The position numbers and the translations under genes were made by a program. The notes beneath the pieces are model-generated. The model was not told where the DNA came from and did no database searches. It saw only the letters and a list, made by a program, of their open reading frames with translations. Below, piece by piece: positions 1 to 12,276 of a stretch of DNA of 64,000 bases (its first letter is position 1; each line of letters opens with the position of its first letter). Source of the stretch: Trifolium pratense (Eukaryota; Streptophyta; Magnoliopsida; Fabales; Fabaceae); contig NC_060063.1 of NCBI RefSeq assembly GCF_020283565.1, forward strand, positions 25,350,777-25,414,776, read 5' to 3'.

Positions 1-545
1 ATGCATTTTGTTTTTTATAAATAAACAAAAAAGTTGTTTCACGAAAGTATTTTCTTTTTTTGTCCAAGTAATTTAGTGTTCAAAATTTTACCTTTTAAGA
101 TAAATAAGTAGAAGTATCAAAGTTCAAAATATAATCCTCATATATTATATGCAATATCTCTGCCAAATAAGTTAAGCTCACGGAAACTTCACGAAGGTAT
201 TCCGCATTATGCAAGCTAGTCTCATGACCGCATCGTCAAGAAAAATGTAACTACAACCCAATTAAAAAATAAATAAAAAGTAATCCCATGAACTTTAGTT
301 TAGTTGGTATGACATTGCATTATATAGGGGCCGGAGTTCGAACATCGGTCATTCCACTTATCCACCTTAAAAGTGAAATTTATAACCACTAAAAAAACTA
401 CGGTGCTATAACAAAAGTAACTACATGTTGGAAAAAACCGGCATCAAGAAGATAAAAAAATGCAATCAACTACCCCATGACCGGAGCACACCCACACTCT
501 CCAAAGTAAATATTTGAACTACATCTCAAATACTCTAAAACAAGA
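1..545 (+). repeat. Dispersed repeat, interrupted copy
   Basis: Bases 1-55 and about 509-545 match two adjoining pieces of a segment at 43809-43917 almost base for base. Here they are separated by roughly 450 bp, which include the SINE at 285-405; there they are contiguous. The 43.8 kb copy therefore looks like the uninterrupted form. The repeat's class is not known. Confidence 0.6.
285..405 (+). mobile_element. tRNA-derived SINE remnant
   Basis: A box A-like TTTAGTTGGTA (about 299-309) is followed by a box B-like GAGTTCGAACATC (about 333-345). Next comes a tail with 'ccacttatccacc', 'aaaagtgaa' and 'ataaccacta'. This order is what I know of legume tRNA-related SINEs. The flanks show no clear duplication, so the copy is old. 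Confidence 0.55.
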
Positions 546-2699
546 GCATCTTTTACTAGTAAAAGGAAGGTTGAGTTGCTCCAAAGCCTTCATTAAGATA
601 AAAGGTTTTTTGCAGCAACTTTTGTTGCTGGCAAATGTACAAAGTTGTTGCAAAAGAGTTTTGTTCAACCGGAAAAAAGTCGCTGCAGGTTGTTTCGATA
701 AGTTCCGTTACCAAAAGTTTTGCAGCGACTTTTAATATTGTTGTCGTTAGTAGTGTTTCGCCAACGATTATTTTTGCTGCCAGTACACAACACAATTGTC
801 GTTATATCTAACTTGTCTCAACGATTAAAGTCGCTGCCGTAACAATTTTTTTTCAACAATATGTAATTTTTGTAATATTTTATTTTCCTCAATAACAAAA
901 GTGGTAACATAGTTTGATATTTAAACACAAATTATTTTTTTTATAAATGTTTTGTGAAATTTTTATATCATATTAATTGTTTTATATGATTACATTTTAT
1001 TTTAATATTGATTATGAAGTTTTGTCTTATCAAATTTGATATAGTGTTTCTTGATGTGTAAATTATAGTATCTTTGTTCTGCTTTGATAGAAGTATCCTG
1101 CATTGATGAATGAAAATAAAAAAACTATATTAGATATTATTAACACAAGAAAAAAGAAAAGAAATGAGATTAAAATTACCTGAACTCAAGATTCATAAAA
1201 TTCCCTTAAAAAAGTACTCTTCCTTTTTTTTCCTCTTTGCAACACTTAAAACTGTGATTTGATTCATTGAGTTCTTGCGATGTTTTTGTTTCGATTCATT
1301 GTTCTGCATTATATCACTGAAAAAGAATAACAAAGAATTTTAAACTAGAAATAGAAAAGAAATATTTTGTAAAAAAATAATTGAAGAACAATTAAGTAAA
1401 GTCATATTATTTTACCTTCTTAAAGTAGACACACTTGTGATGTATTGAATTTGAAATATCATTTGAGGCTTGATATCATTTGAGACTTGAGAGAGAGTAC
1501 CATTACTAAACATGGATTGAGGAAATATTAAACAAGAAAACTGAGTAATTAGTTGCAGTGCTTAAATTCCTCTAGCAGTTTCCAAAGTTCATCCAAAGAG
1601 AAATTTTAGCGTTATACTTATTTAGTGGAACAATTTTGTTTTTATCCTCAAACAAAAAATTAGCTCCTAATTTATTGCCACAAAATATGTAAATAAAAGG
1701 CTCCATAATTCATATATGCGTGTATCCATGTTCAAGAAATTTTTTAAGTGGCCAGTTTTTTTTTTTTTTGAAACCTTGTAAGTCGGCAGTTATAAAAGTA
1801 GTGATGTAGTGGGAGTGAGACTTTAACTTCATCAGATTTTGTTGGGTCAAGAAGTTCATAACATAACATTTAGTTAATATAAGAATTATTTTAATTAATA
1901 AAATATTAGTATATATTTATAGATTAAATATGATTCTGGGCAACCAACGTAGAACAAATTTTTATTTAGTCCATTAAAAAAGAAAATATTTTTTTTGAAG
2001 AAAACAAAAGTAAATATTTTAGTCTTTTTAAATTTTTTTGTTTCATTTGTGGTTCATGCATATTTTAAAATATTCTTGAACTTATATAGACACAGAGATT
2101 TGAAATAATAATAAATAGGTATCACATAGACACACTTGAACATAAAAAAAGTAATTATAATTTTAACATTTTTGAAGCATAAATTAGTTAATTATAATTT
2201 TTAAAAGAACAAAAATAACTCGTTTTTATTTTTATGTACTAAAATTAAAATTCACAATATTTTTTAAGACTAAATTTTATTACCCTATATTTATTCAGTT
2301 TTTTTTTATAAGAAATTCATTCAGGTTTTTTTAATATTATATGTGTACTACTTTTTTTTAAAAAAAAAAATAGAGGTGTCTGTATTATAAAAAATAAAAA
2401 AATGAAAATTACCCGTTAATTAAAAAGTGAGTAGCAATCTTGGAAAATCATTAGGAAATAGATATATTATACCAACGATTTTTTAAATTGGTGGGGAAAA
2501 GTGTATTTATCCCAACGAAAAAAAATTGTTAGAAAAAAGTTACTTATCTCAACCATGTATAAACGGGTGTGGTTATGGTGCATAAGTCTAAACTTATGCA
2601 CCATGCATAAACTTGCTTCCTACACCCACCATATTTGCTTCCTACACCAAAAGTCAATCAAAGGTCAGCCCAAGCCCAAAATTAGACAATTCATTACTC
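546..2699. other. AT-rich intergenic DNA, no gene
   Basis: About 2.1 kb of AT-rich DNA with many stops in all frames. The stretch 600-850 has repeated 'cagcgac' and 'gttgtcgt' words like transposon subterminal repeats, but no ends were found. Open frames here are short and match no family I recognise. Confidence 0.6.
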
Positions 2700-2905
2700 A
2701 CGCGCCCCCCATATACTATTCCATTACTTGCGCACCCCCTTTTGCTTAGCGCACCCCCCAGTTTTTTTTCCTTTTTCTCTGGATTTCTTGTGAGCCCCCC
2801 AATTTTTTTTCCTCCCCTAGATTTCTAGCGCGCCCCCAATTTTTTTTCCTCCTCCAAACTTCTAGCGCACCACTCTCCCAAATTTCTAGCGCGCCCCCCG
2901 TTTTC
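2700..2905. repeat. C-rich tandem repeat
   Basis: About five degenerate units of roughly 35-45 bp. Each has a 'gcgcacccccc' core followed by 'ttttttcctc' and 'atttctag'. It is strongly C-rich on the plus strand in AT-rich surroundings. The two overlapping open frames here only read this repeat. Confidence 0.7.
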
Positions 2906-3142
2906 AATTAAATAATAATTTTTGTTCCTTTGAAGTATATATTATAAAAATCCATTTTTAATTAATTTTCGTCATACACCCCCTCGAAGCCCAACATAAT
3001 AACGAATGGTTCATGTATATATAAAACATACTTGTCAAACATACAATTTAATTTTAAGTTTTATCAATCATAATCACAATATAAATAAAATTTCATACAT
3101 TAATTACATATATATATCGATTTTTCTTTATAATAAAAAAAG

Positions 3143-3324
3143 AGTTTAATTGTTGTGCACCGTCGGTGTAATTTTTTTTACACATACATCCAATGACGCG
3201 TTGCCACATCATTTAATGAATGTGACACATCACGTGTTTTTAATTACCATACATGATGTGTCTGTATATTATTGGACGCATATGCAAAATATCTTTACAC
3301 CGACGGTGCATATAAATTAAATTC
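3143..3324. mobile_element. MITE with TIR ending in GCACCGTCGGTGTAA
   Basis: About 180 bp. The left end (GAGTTTAATT...GCACCGTCGGTGTAA) and the reverse complement of the right end (GAATTTAATT...GCACCGTCGGTGTAA) match over about 30 bases. It is non-coding. The superfamily is uncertain because no target duplication is clear. Confidence 0.7.
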
Positions 3325-3465
3325 ATAAAAAAATGATCGAATCCAATATCTCATGCATACTATCCAAATTTTTTTCAACTAAACTAACCCTAATTGCTTT
3401 ATATGATTTTTTGTTTTATGTAGCATGGTTTTGTAAAATGGTTATGTGATGTTTTACTTAATAAC

Positions 3466-4022
3466 AATGGTTTCAGTGTATAACATCTTGGCACTAATGC
3501 CCATATGAAACCATTTAACTAAAATAATGGTTTCAGTGTATAACGCTATGAAACCATTTAACTAGACTAATGGTTTCAGTGTATAACATCTTGAAACCAA
3601 ATAACAAGACTAATGGTTTCAGTGTATAACGCTATGAAACCATTTAACTAGAATAATGGTTTCAGTGTATAACAGTATGAAACCATTTAACTAGACAAAT
3701 GGTTTCAGTGTATAACATCTTGAAACCAATTAAAAGGACTAATGGTTTCAATGTATAACATCTTGGCACTAATGCTCATATAAAACCATTTAACTATAAT
3801 AATAGTTTCAGTGTATAACAGTATCAAACCATTTAACTAGACAAAATGGTTTCAGTGTATAACATCTTGAAACCAATTAACAAGACTAATTGTTTCACTG
3901 TATAACATCTTGACACTAATGCTCATATAAAATCATTTAACTATAATAATGGTTTCGGTGTATAACACCATGAAACCATTTAACTAGACTAATGGTTTCA
4001 GTGTATAACGGTATGAAACCAT
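3466..4022. repeat. Minisatellite with GGTTTCA/TGAAACC units
   Basis: About twelve degenerate copies of a unit starting with 'taatggtttcagtgtataac' and then 'gaaaccat'. Spacing is irregular at about 36-70 bp. Each unit contains both TGGTTTCA and TGAAACCA, so every unit can fold back on itself. Longer units carry an extra 'ttggcactaatgc.catat' segment. Confidence 0.9.
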
Positions 4023-4029
4023 TTTTGCT

Positions 4030-7000
4030 GTGTAATGGTTTCAAAGAGTTGTTCTCCAAAAACATATTTAACCCTTAATAAAAATTGTGAAATAAATTTA
4101 AATTTTTAAGAAAATATAAAACCAAAGAGAGTGAGGTATCCCCAACCGTTCCAAATAATTCAAAATACCATAAATAAAATTTTGGGAAAATTTTATTAAT
4201 ATCTTATATTTATAAAAGCATATTTACCTCATTTAATTAACTAAAAATAGTTTCAGGTCTCAGAAAAATACCAAACTGGTCCCAAAATTCTCAGAAAATT
4301 ATTTACTATTTTTATGCAAAAATAATAAAAAAATTTGGAGTCTCCTTGGCACCGCACGCGCCCCCACGCGCCTCCGGTGAGAGTGGGCGTGGACGCGCGT
4401 CACTGTTCATCATCTTCCTCACCCATTTTCTGTAGAAACGGGTCACGACGACCCGGTTCGTCGACCCGGTTCGTTCTCCCTCAATAATCAACGAAACTCG
4501 ACGTTATTTATACCGTTTTGATCGTCGTTCGATTTTATGAATGTTTCCGGTATTAGTTTTCGAAATCGGTGATCGAATCGCATGTAAAATGTGGCCGAAA
4601 TTGAGCAAGCAAAAATAGAAAGTTCTTCAGTTATGATTATTACATGTGTAAAATCATCTATGGCTGTGAATGACTTATGCACCATACATAAGAAAAGGCT
4701 TATGCATATTAACTTTTGCCTGTATAAACATTGCTGCTAATTCCTTTAATTTGCCAACAACAATTGAATTGTTGGAAAAATGTTGCAGCCATATCTCCTT
4801 ATTCTTGTAGTGGATGATGTGGCACCTCTAATAAAATTGCTTACAAAAGGATATATCAATACTAAAAAATGAAAAAATGAAAAATTAAATTAAAAGGGAC
4901 CAACTAAAATTAAATACTCCTAAAACAAAACGGAAATTTTTCATATAATTTGTGATTGTGTTAATCCTCTAGAACTTGAAAGAGCACAACTTTTCATATA
5001 TAAAAAACGTTTACAAAATTAAACATATTTGTAGTTGAGTAGTATCCTGTATAAATGTGCAATAACCTATCCACTTTATCACATCATGCAATTGTAATAC
5101 TCATTTTGTGTGTTCATTCTTTAATCTATCAACCTCTTTGTACTGAAATGTGTTTCTTGCTCAAAGGAACTTCAACAAGCTAAGTATCATCGTTTCAAAC
5201 TCTCATTTTTTTGCGTTATGAGTATATTTTAAAGATTACATAAATTCATTAGTGTGTGTTTCTATATATATATAGTTACATTCCCAAGCATGCGACTCAA
5301 TGTTTAAGAAATTGATATACATAGGTATGAGATAATTGTCTTTCATTTAAGTTTGTAAATTATAATTGTTTGATTGCTCTTATGATCTTATAAGACATCA
5401 TATCTAATAACTTTTTTAATTATCTCTATCTTTTTTCAGGTTGAAAATGGTCATTTAGTGTTTTGTTCTACAGTTGCAAGTTTTAAGTAATTGTTAGAAT
5501 ATTGTATTTATTTTCAATTTTCAAATCTATTTATCTATCTTCTATCTATTAAACAAGCATTGTGATGATTTGACACCTCTAAAAAATTTCATGCAACTTC
5601 TTATTCAAGGTGAATAAATAAATAATATAACTTTTACAATTCTACAACTTTCTATCTATCTATCTATAATAAAAAAAAATGATTTTGGATCATCATCGCT
5701 TTATTCAAACAACTATTTGATGATCCTCTTCAAATTTTTCATTGGCTTTTCTTATAGGATTGAAGCTGAAGTCACTATATATTTAGATTAACCAAATCTT
5801 TTTCCATTATTTTATTTCATAATATTGTGGATATTACATTGTATATGTGCTAAAACTTTCCGGTAAAAAAAAGTGCTAAAACTACAACCGTCTTTATGTT
5901 CTACATTTTTCATTCATAATCATTATGAATTATGTCTTCTAATAATTGTGGATTACGTTTTTCTATAATGGAGTTATGTGTGCGGTCAAAATCAACATGC
6001 ATTTTTTGGAGCTAGATATATGACCAATAACATGTATGTGACGGTTCGTCTTCAACAAGCTGTGTATTTTACTCTTGGTTATTTTGAAGCCTCCATATTT
6101 TTGCCTATGTAGCATGCTTTAGAGAAAATTTTCTCTAGCTATATTTAAACATTACTCTAAAATTTATTTTGTGTCCATTTCATCATCCAAATCATTGGAC
6201 TTGAGACTAACATAAATTATATCTAGGCAGATTATAATGGGTTTAAAACAAATGCAAATATTGTAAAAAATAAAATGCAAGTAACATAATATTACGTTTA
6301 TATATGGTATATTATATCTATGCATATATACCTTGGAAGTATTGGAAATTAATAAGTAACAAATAATGTAAATTAATGGTGCTAAAATAAAAAAAGAGGA
6401 TCAAAATTATAAAAGAAAAAAATGAAAATACGTCACTAAAGTATGTATATATAAATTATATGTATGCTCAACATAAAAAATATACTATGTATATATAATG
6501 ACATTTACTATTCTTATTCATTATTCAAAGGTTACATATTATTCACCTTCTATTAGAATGAAATAACTTTTTGCATTGAATACCTTATGGGTTGATGGTT
6601 ACATTTCAAGTATTGGTTTTTGTGGTGGTTGATGAGTCAATCTCTTGAATATCAGTTATGTTACTCAATGATTAAAAAATTATATTAGTTTACATATATG
6701 TTACTCAATGAAATTTATGAACAATAAAAGACATATATGTCTTTTATTGTTCATAAATTTCAATTTTTTATACGTTCTCAAAATCTTTCAAGACATCAAC
6801 TCTAATAATTTTCATGTGTAACCAGGTTACTGGATTTATAAATTGTATCCTTTATATTGCTTTTATTATCTTGCAAGACTACAATTCGATCTAATAATTT
6901 TTTGTGCATAATATTTTGAGAATATGATTTAAGAGTACTGCTCTATATTATAAAAAAAAAAGTACCCCTCTATAAAAAAAGAGTATTGCATTCGAATAAG

Positions 7001-7792
7001 CACTACTAAACTATACTGAAAACCCGAATAAAAATTATTCAATAGCAAAAGACAAAAAAAATCATTAAAAAAATGAAAGATAAAAAAAATGAATTAAGCA
7101 TAGTAAAAAGAAGATAAATAAAACCGCTAGCTAAAAACATTATGAAAATTTTTGACCAATAAAATATGGGATATAAATATTCTACCAAGTGAATGTTTGA
7201 GAAGAAACTTCAATAGAAACAATTTATTATCAGAACAAGAATCGTCTTTTTTATAAATCTGAGAGATCTTAAATTGTGTAAAGGGGTAGAGTAAATAGTT
7301 ATAATTTTTCAAGATTAAGATGAAAAATCATCAACTATATAAATTGTTGATGCTCATACTCAAAATAAATTTTAGAAATTGTAGAAACTGTAGATATTAA
7401 AACATAATTACATGCAAAATAATAAGGTGATTTAGATAATCTTATTCTTTACATATAGTGTGTGCATGTGATCTGAAATTCACTAAAAATTCCAAAATTA
7501 TAGATTTGATTTAAATAATAATGAAAATATTTAAATAAAATAAGTACATATTCTATAAAGTGTTAAAAAAATGTTTAAGTTACGGCTCAAAATAAAATAG
7601 TGAGATGTTTGTAAGAAAAATATAACATTTTTTTAAGCAAATAATAAGATGACATGTGAAATTCTTCTAAAATAATAAACTTTCTTTACCTGAGCCAAAT
7701 AACTAAGCCTAAATTCATATATATGAAGTCATCATCCAAACTTATATATTGACAACAAAAAATATTCACATTTATAACAAAAATAAACTAAG
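4030..7792. other. AT-rich intergenic DNA, no gene
   Basis: No credible coding region or RNA gene. A short GC-richer patch at about 4340-4475 has no open frame of note. TTCTTGTAGTG at about 4804-4814 looks like a CACTA right end, but no matching left end was found. Small CTAT runs occur near 5640. The rest is low-complexity AT-rich sequence. Confidence 0.6.
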
Positions 7793-7994
7793 TGTTATGA
7801 ATAATTATATGTAATGAATGTCCATTATTGTGTAGGTTTTCTTGTCACCTAAATGTGTCCTATAAATAGGACCCCTTTGTTACAATGTAATACACACCTT
7901 GAATAGAACAATACAATAGTCTATTCTCTCTTCTCTTTCTCTCCTTCATCTATTCTTCCACATTATTGTTCATGCTTAGAAATTGTTCATAACA
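7793..7994 (+). repeat. 5' LTR of the Copia element
   Basis: 202 bp from TGTTATGAAT to TTCATAACA. A TATAAATA box at 7861-7868 lies inside the near-palindrome GTCCTATAAATAGGAC (7857-7872). CT-rich leader sequence follows at about 7921-7950. Confidence 0.93.
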
Positions 7995-8174
7995 CGTTAT
8001 CAGCACGATAGTCTCTCCCCTTTCAAGAAAGGTATAGCAACAAAGGGAAGTGACAATTTTATTTTATGTATGATTTTTTTATTCTATTCTTTCAGATAAT
8101 TTTTTGTCTTCTTGTTTTTTTTATATTGATTTACAAACCTTCGATCCAGAAGTATCGTGGTGAAATTTTTGAAA

Positions 8175-11100
8175 TATGAATCCCGAAGATTCATAGTGTG
8201 ATAAAATTTTAAAAATATGAATCCTGAAGATTCATATTATGATGAAATTTTAAAATATGAATCCTGAAGATTCATAGATATAAGTAAAATGAACATCAAT
8301 CCCTGAAGGATTGGATAAATAATTGATTGAATATATATTTGATCCGTTATACAGTTCTTAAACAATTTTAAAATCAATTTGTATTACCCACGAATTCCTG
8401 AAGAATTCATTACGGATACATCTTTGAAGGATTGTACAATTAGATATATTATAATATAACGAAGAATATGGATTATTCTTATGAGGATTGCATAAAGGAT
8501 TATTCTTACATTATAACAATATTATATAGTTCCTGAAGAACTTAAAAGAAAAATCAAATTATTTCTTAAGAATTCCAGAAGAATTCAATATACATATGCA
8601 TCCCTAAAGGATAGTTTTACCAATTTTTATAAAATTTTGGCAATTTACAATTTTCAATGGATTTATTTATTTATTTCTATATTGTACAAAACATAAAAAA
8701 TGTATATCACATTGTATCATATGCTCTATCAATTTTGATAGTTTTGACAATCTATTTTTTTATTGCGATTTATTTATATTGCTTCAATGAACCAATATAT
8801 TTATTCTAATTCTAATGCAATAGCGATATGGTATGTTCTCCTTGAAAAATATAAGTTGAATCTGGTACATATCAAAAGGTACAAACATAATCATATGCCA
8901 ATTTTTTATTTCAATAAGTTACTAATGTCATTCATATGCCATTAAACATTCTAATATGTTATTATTTTTATTTTAAATTTTCTATTCCTACGTTTTTTTT
9001 TAAAACAACTATTCGTACGTTATACAAGTTATAATGGAATTAATATTGAGAATGTATCAGTTTATTTTCTAAACATTTCAATGTTATTATTATTATTACA
9101 TTGTGTTGATGATCATGTTCTATTTTTTTTATAGTTCTTTATTTTATTTTTACATATACAATTATATATAGTCTTATGAATTCTAGAAGAATTCAACATT
9201 CAAGCATACCTGAAGGATTGCTCAAATAATGATTTTTCTAGATCATTGTTTATGAAAATTATTTGTGATATAGTAGTTCCCGAAGAACTAAAGAAGAAAA
9301 AAGAAAAAAACCTTAATATTGAAGTATCTTTGAAGAATGGCTCAAAGAAAGTAGTTTGATATCAATGTTTGAAAATTTCAGACATAGCTCTTGGAGAACT
9401 ATAAATTTAATACCGAGCATCCTTATGAAGATCATTTGTGATATAATTCTTGAAGAACTACATCACAAAGAATATGGAATTAATATTAACGCATTATGGA
9501 TGGATTGCTCAAAGATTATGGATTTCCTTAACTATTGTTAATGAAAAAATTATTTGTATAGTTCTTGAAGAACTTAAAATCCAATATTAAAGCATTCTTG
9601 TAGTATCGCTCAATGAAAGATTGTAAAAATTGTGAATTTCTCCGGTCATTCTAAAAAGAGATTTGTTATTGAGTTCCTCAAGAACTAAATTCTTATGGCA
9701 GATTACAATCTATATGATCTATTTGATCTTGGTATAAGATGGACCAAAATTAAAGGAAATTAATAGAAGAATTGTTTATGTTTCTCGAATATGCTCCTGA
9801 AGTAGCAACTTTGAAAAGATAATTTCAAGAATATTTTGTATATCAATTGTTGCACATACATTGGATGAATATTATTGATATATTTAGCTCATGATTGAAT
9901 GCATGGTTCATACGTTTTTTTTCCCCCTCTCATAATAAAGATTATTCTCTTCAAATATAAATTGGTTTTAATTATTCGGTTACTTATTTAAATCAATTTA
10001 TTGATTTTAATTTTAAAAAATATTTTAATTGTTACTATCTTCTAATTTATTTATTTTATTTTGGTTACAATCTTCTAATTTCTAATTCTGCTGAAATCCA
10101 CATAAACATTATTCTGTTATACTTTATTTTTACCGAAAATAATTTTTTTTTGCTGAAACATATTTTTGTTAGCATGAAAGTATGTATCTATATTACTATT
10201 CATAAAAAATAAAAAAAATAAAAAAAAAATAAAAAAAAATTGGAAGGAATTAAATCCTATGTTTTATAGTACAAAAATTATTGAAGCTCCAGAAGAGCAA
10301 ATACATTGTTATATCGAGAAACAAAGTTACACTTTGCTAATGTATTGTATATTTTTAAAGTCTTAAAGAAATTTAGTATATATGCTTGGAGGATATTCAC
10401 ATAAATAAATATCATATTGAAACAAGTAATGGAGGAGATCTTGTATCTCTATATTACGAGTCACGTTATCAATTTTTGTCTCTAGTTTGGGGCATACTTA
10501 TAATATTAGTGCAACTCAAGCACATATATGTTTAAGTAAACCAGAAGTTTACAATTTAAATCATATTAAGTTTGTAATTGGCAAGATCGGATGGGTCATC
10601 CCGAATCTATTATGATGTGAAATATAAAATAATTTTATATGAATTGAAGGGCCTGAAGTTTCTTCAATCTAATAATTTTTATGTGTTACTAGTTCCCGAA
10701 GGAAGTTGATAAATTAAGTAAATGAGCTTCTTTTATTTTTTAGAATATATATAAGGTGATATTTGTAAATCAATACACCGATCATGTGGACCGATTAGAT
10801 TCCTAAAATTTTAATTGATGCATCAACTAAATGGTCACATGTATGTTTGTTATAAACTCACGACCAGAAGTTTGTGAGATTATTTTTAAAAGCTCATTAT
10901 ATATATATTATTATAGAAAGTATTTGATAAGTATGATATGTTAATTGAAATTTATATTGAACATCTTGTAGAATATGTTCATACAAACAAAAAATAATTG
11001 ACTTGAAGATCTATTCTTGATACGTCTAAAGTTAATTACATGACCGATACTTACGAGATCATAACTTCTAAGTTATAGTTGGGAACACTCAAACATGTAT

Positions 11101-12276
11101 GTTGAGATATTAAATAGCATCATGCCAACAAATTATTATATACATAAGTTCTCCCCTAATTTATTTGAATTTTGGTTTATAAACCTAATTTCCCATATAT
11201 GAACATTTTTGGATGTGTTGGGTACGTCTCAATTGCTCCAATATAATGCATTTAAATGGGTCGTAAAAGAATATTGGGAAAATATATTTGATATAACTCT
11301 TCATCCCTTATAAATTATATTGAGCCAATAATTAGGGACTTGTTTATAGCCCAGAAGGCTAATTTTCAAGTGATGAATTAATTTTCCCAATATTAGGGGG
11401 AGGGAATAAGCAGCTAAAAATATGAACCAGAAGTTCAAATGAATCACTTGAAATAAATTATTATTATTATTATCTCATCTTGATCCTCATATAAAATAGC
11501 TTGAACTAAATGTTCAAAAGATAACTCATTTGCAAAGTTTATGAAATCAATCAATAGCTGCTAATGCTCCGATAAAAATTAATGTCCATGTCGGACAATC
11601 TAATATTGCAAATGATTCTTAACCACGCTTGAAGCATGGTAAGCAAATCGGTTTCAAAGATAAAAATCCTCAAATAAGATAAGGAGCTAAAAAGAAAGAT
11701 GACCCAAGGGAGGATATGAAAAAAAAAATTGAAAAAAAAAGTATTTGACATAATTAATTTTTTCAGTTCCAGAAGAACTTATCAGGTACCTGTAATTTAT
11801 TAAAACAAAGAGATCTCAATAAATTATGTCATGAATAAAATACGATGGAACCGAGATGAAGTCAACGTTGACAATATTTTTGCACATAATAAAGCGCTAT
11901 ATGTGATAAATGACAATGAGGATCATGGATCAAAGTCTATTAAAGATTATAGACAGTAAAATTATTGACTAAATAGGTAGATGCAATTGATACAATATTA
12001 AACTAGCTTTGCAAAGCAAAGGGTTGTTGGACGAGCAGTCCGTACACCTGAAAATGAAAATAACTAGTACAAATTAGTTTTCGCGCGAAAAGAAAATGAT
12101 GATAAACGTCTACCATTAATTTTCAAGAGGCGTATTCACCTGAAGTGAATTCAATACTTCTTTATAATTGATTAAGTTTTGTAGCACATGAAATGCTCGA
12201 TTTATTTGAAAGATGTGTTACAACGTTTTTTAACGGCTCATTAGATAATGATTATGTGAAAATCCCTGAAGGATTT
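8175..12276 (+). repeat. Dispersed interrupted palindromes with an NNGAA-type spacer
   Basis: At least 17 inverted repeats with arms of 4-10 bp around a five-base spacer. The spacer is CTGAA, CAGAA, CCGAA, TTGAA, TAGAA, CTAAA or CTCAA. The inner arm base is always C on the left and G on the right. Positions: 8175-8195, 8214-8238 (10 bp arms), 8256-8276, 8297-8313, 8392-8408, 8528-8542, 8570-8586, 8600-8612, 9177-9195, 9274-9290, 9560-9574, 9672-9686, 10286-10298, 10536-10552, 11347-11361, 11423-11437, 11765-11779, with further ones at 12134-12150 and 12260-12276. All lie in the same orientation. The arms differ from site to site. Confidence 0.85.

Noticed and set aside
4804..4814. CACTA right terminus TTCTTGTAGTG
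   Set aside because: No matching left CACTACAAGAA was found in the first 4.8 kb, so no element can be delimited.
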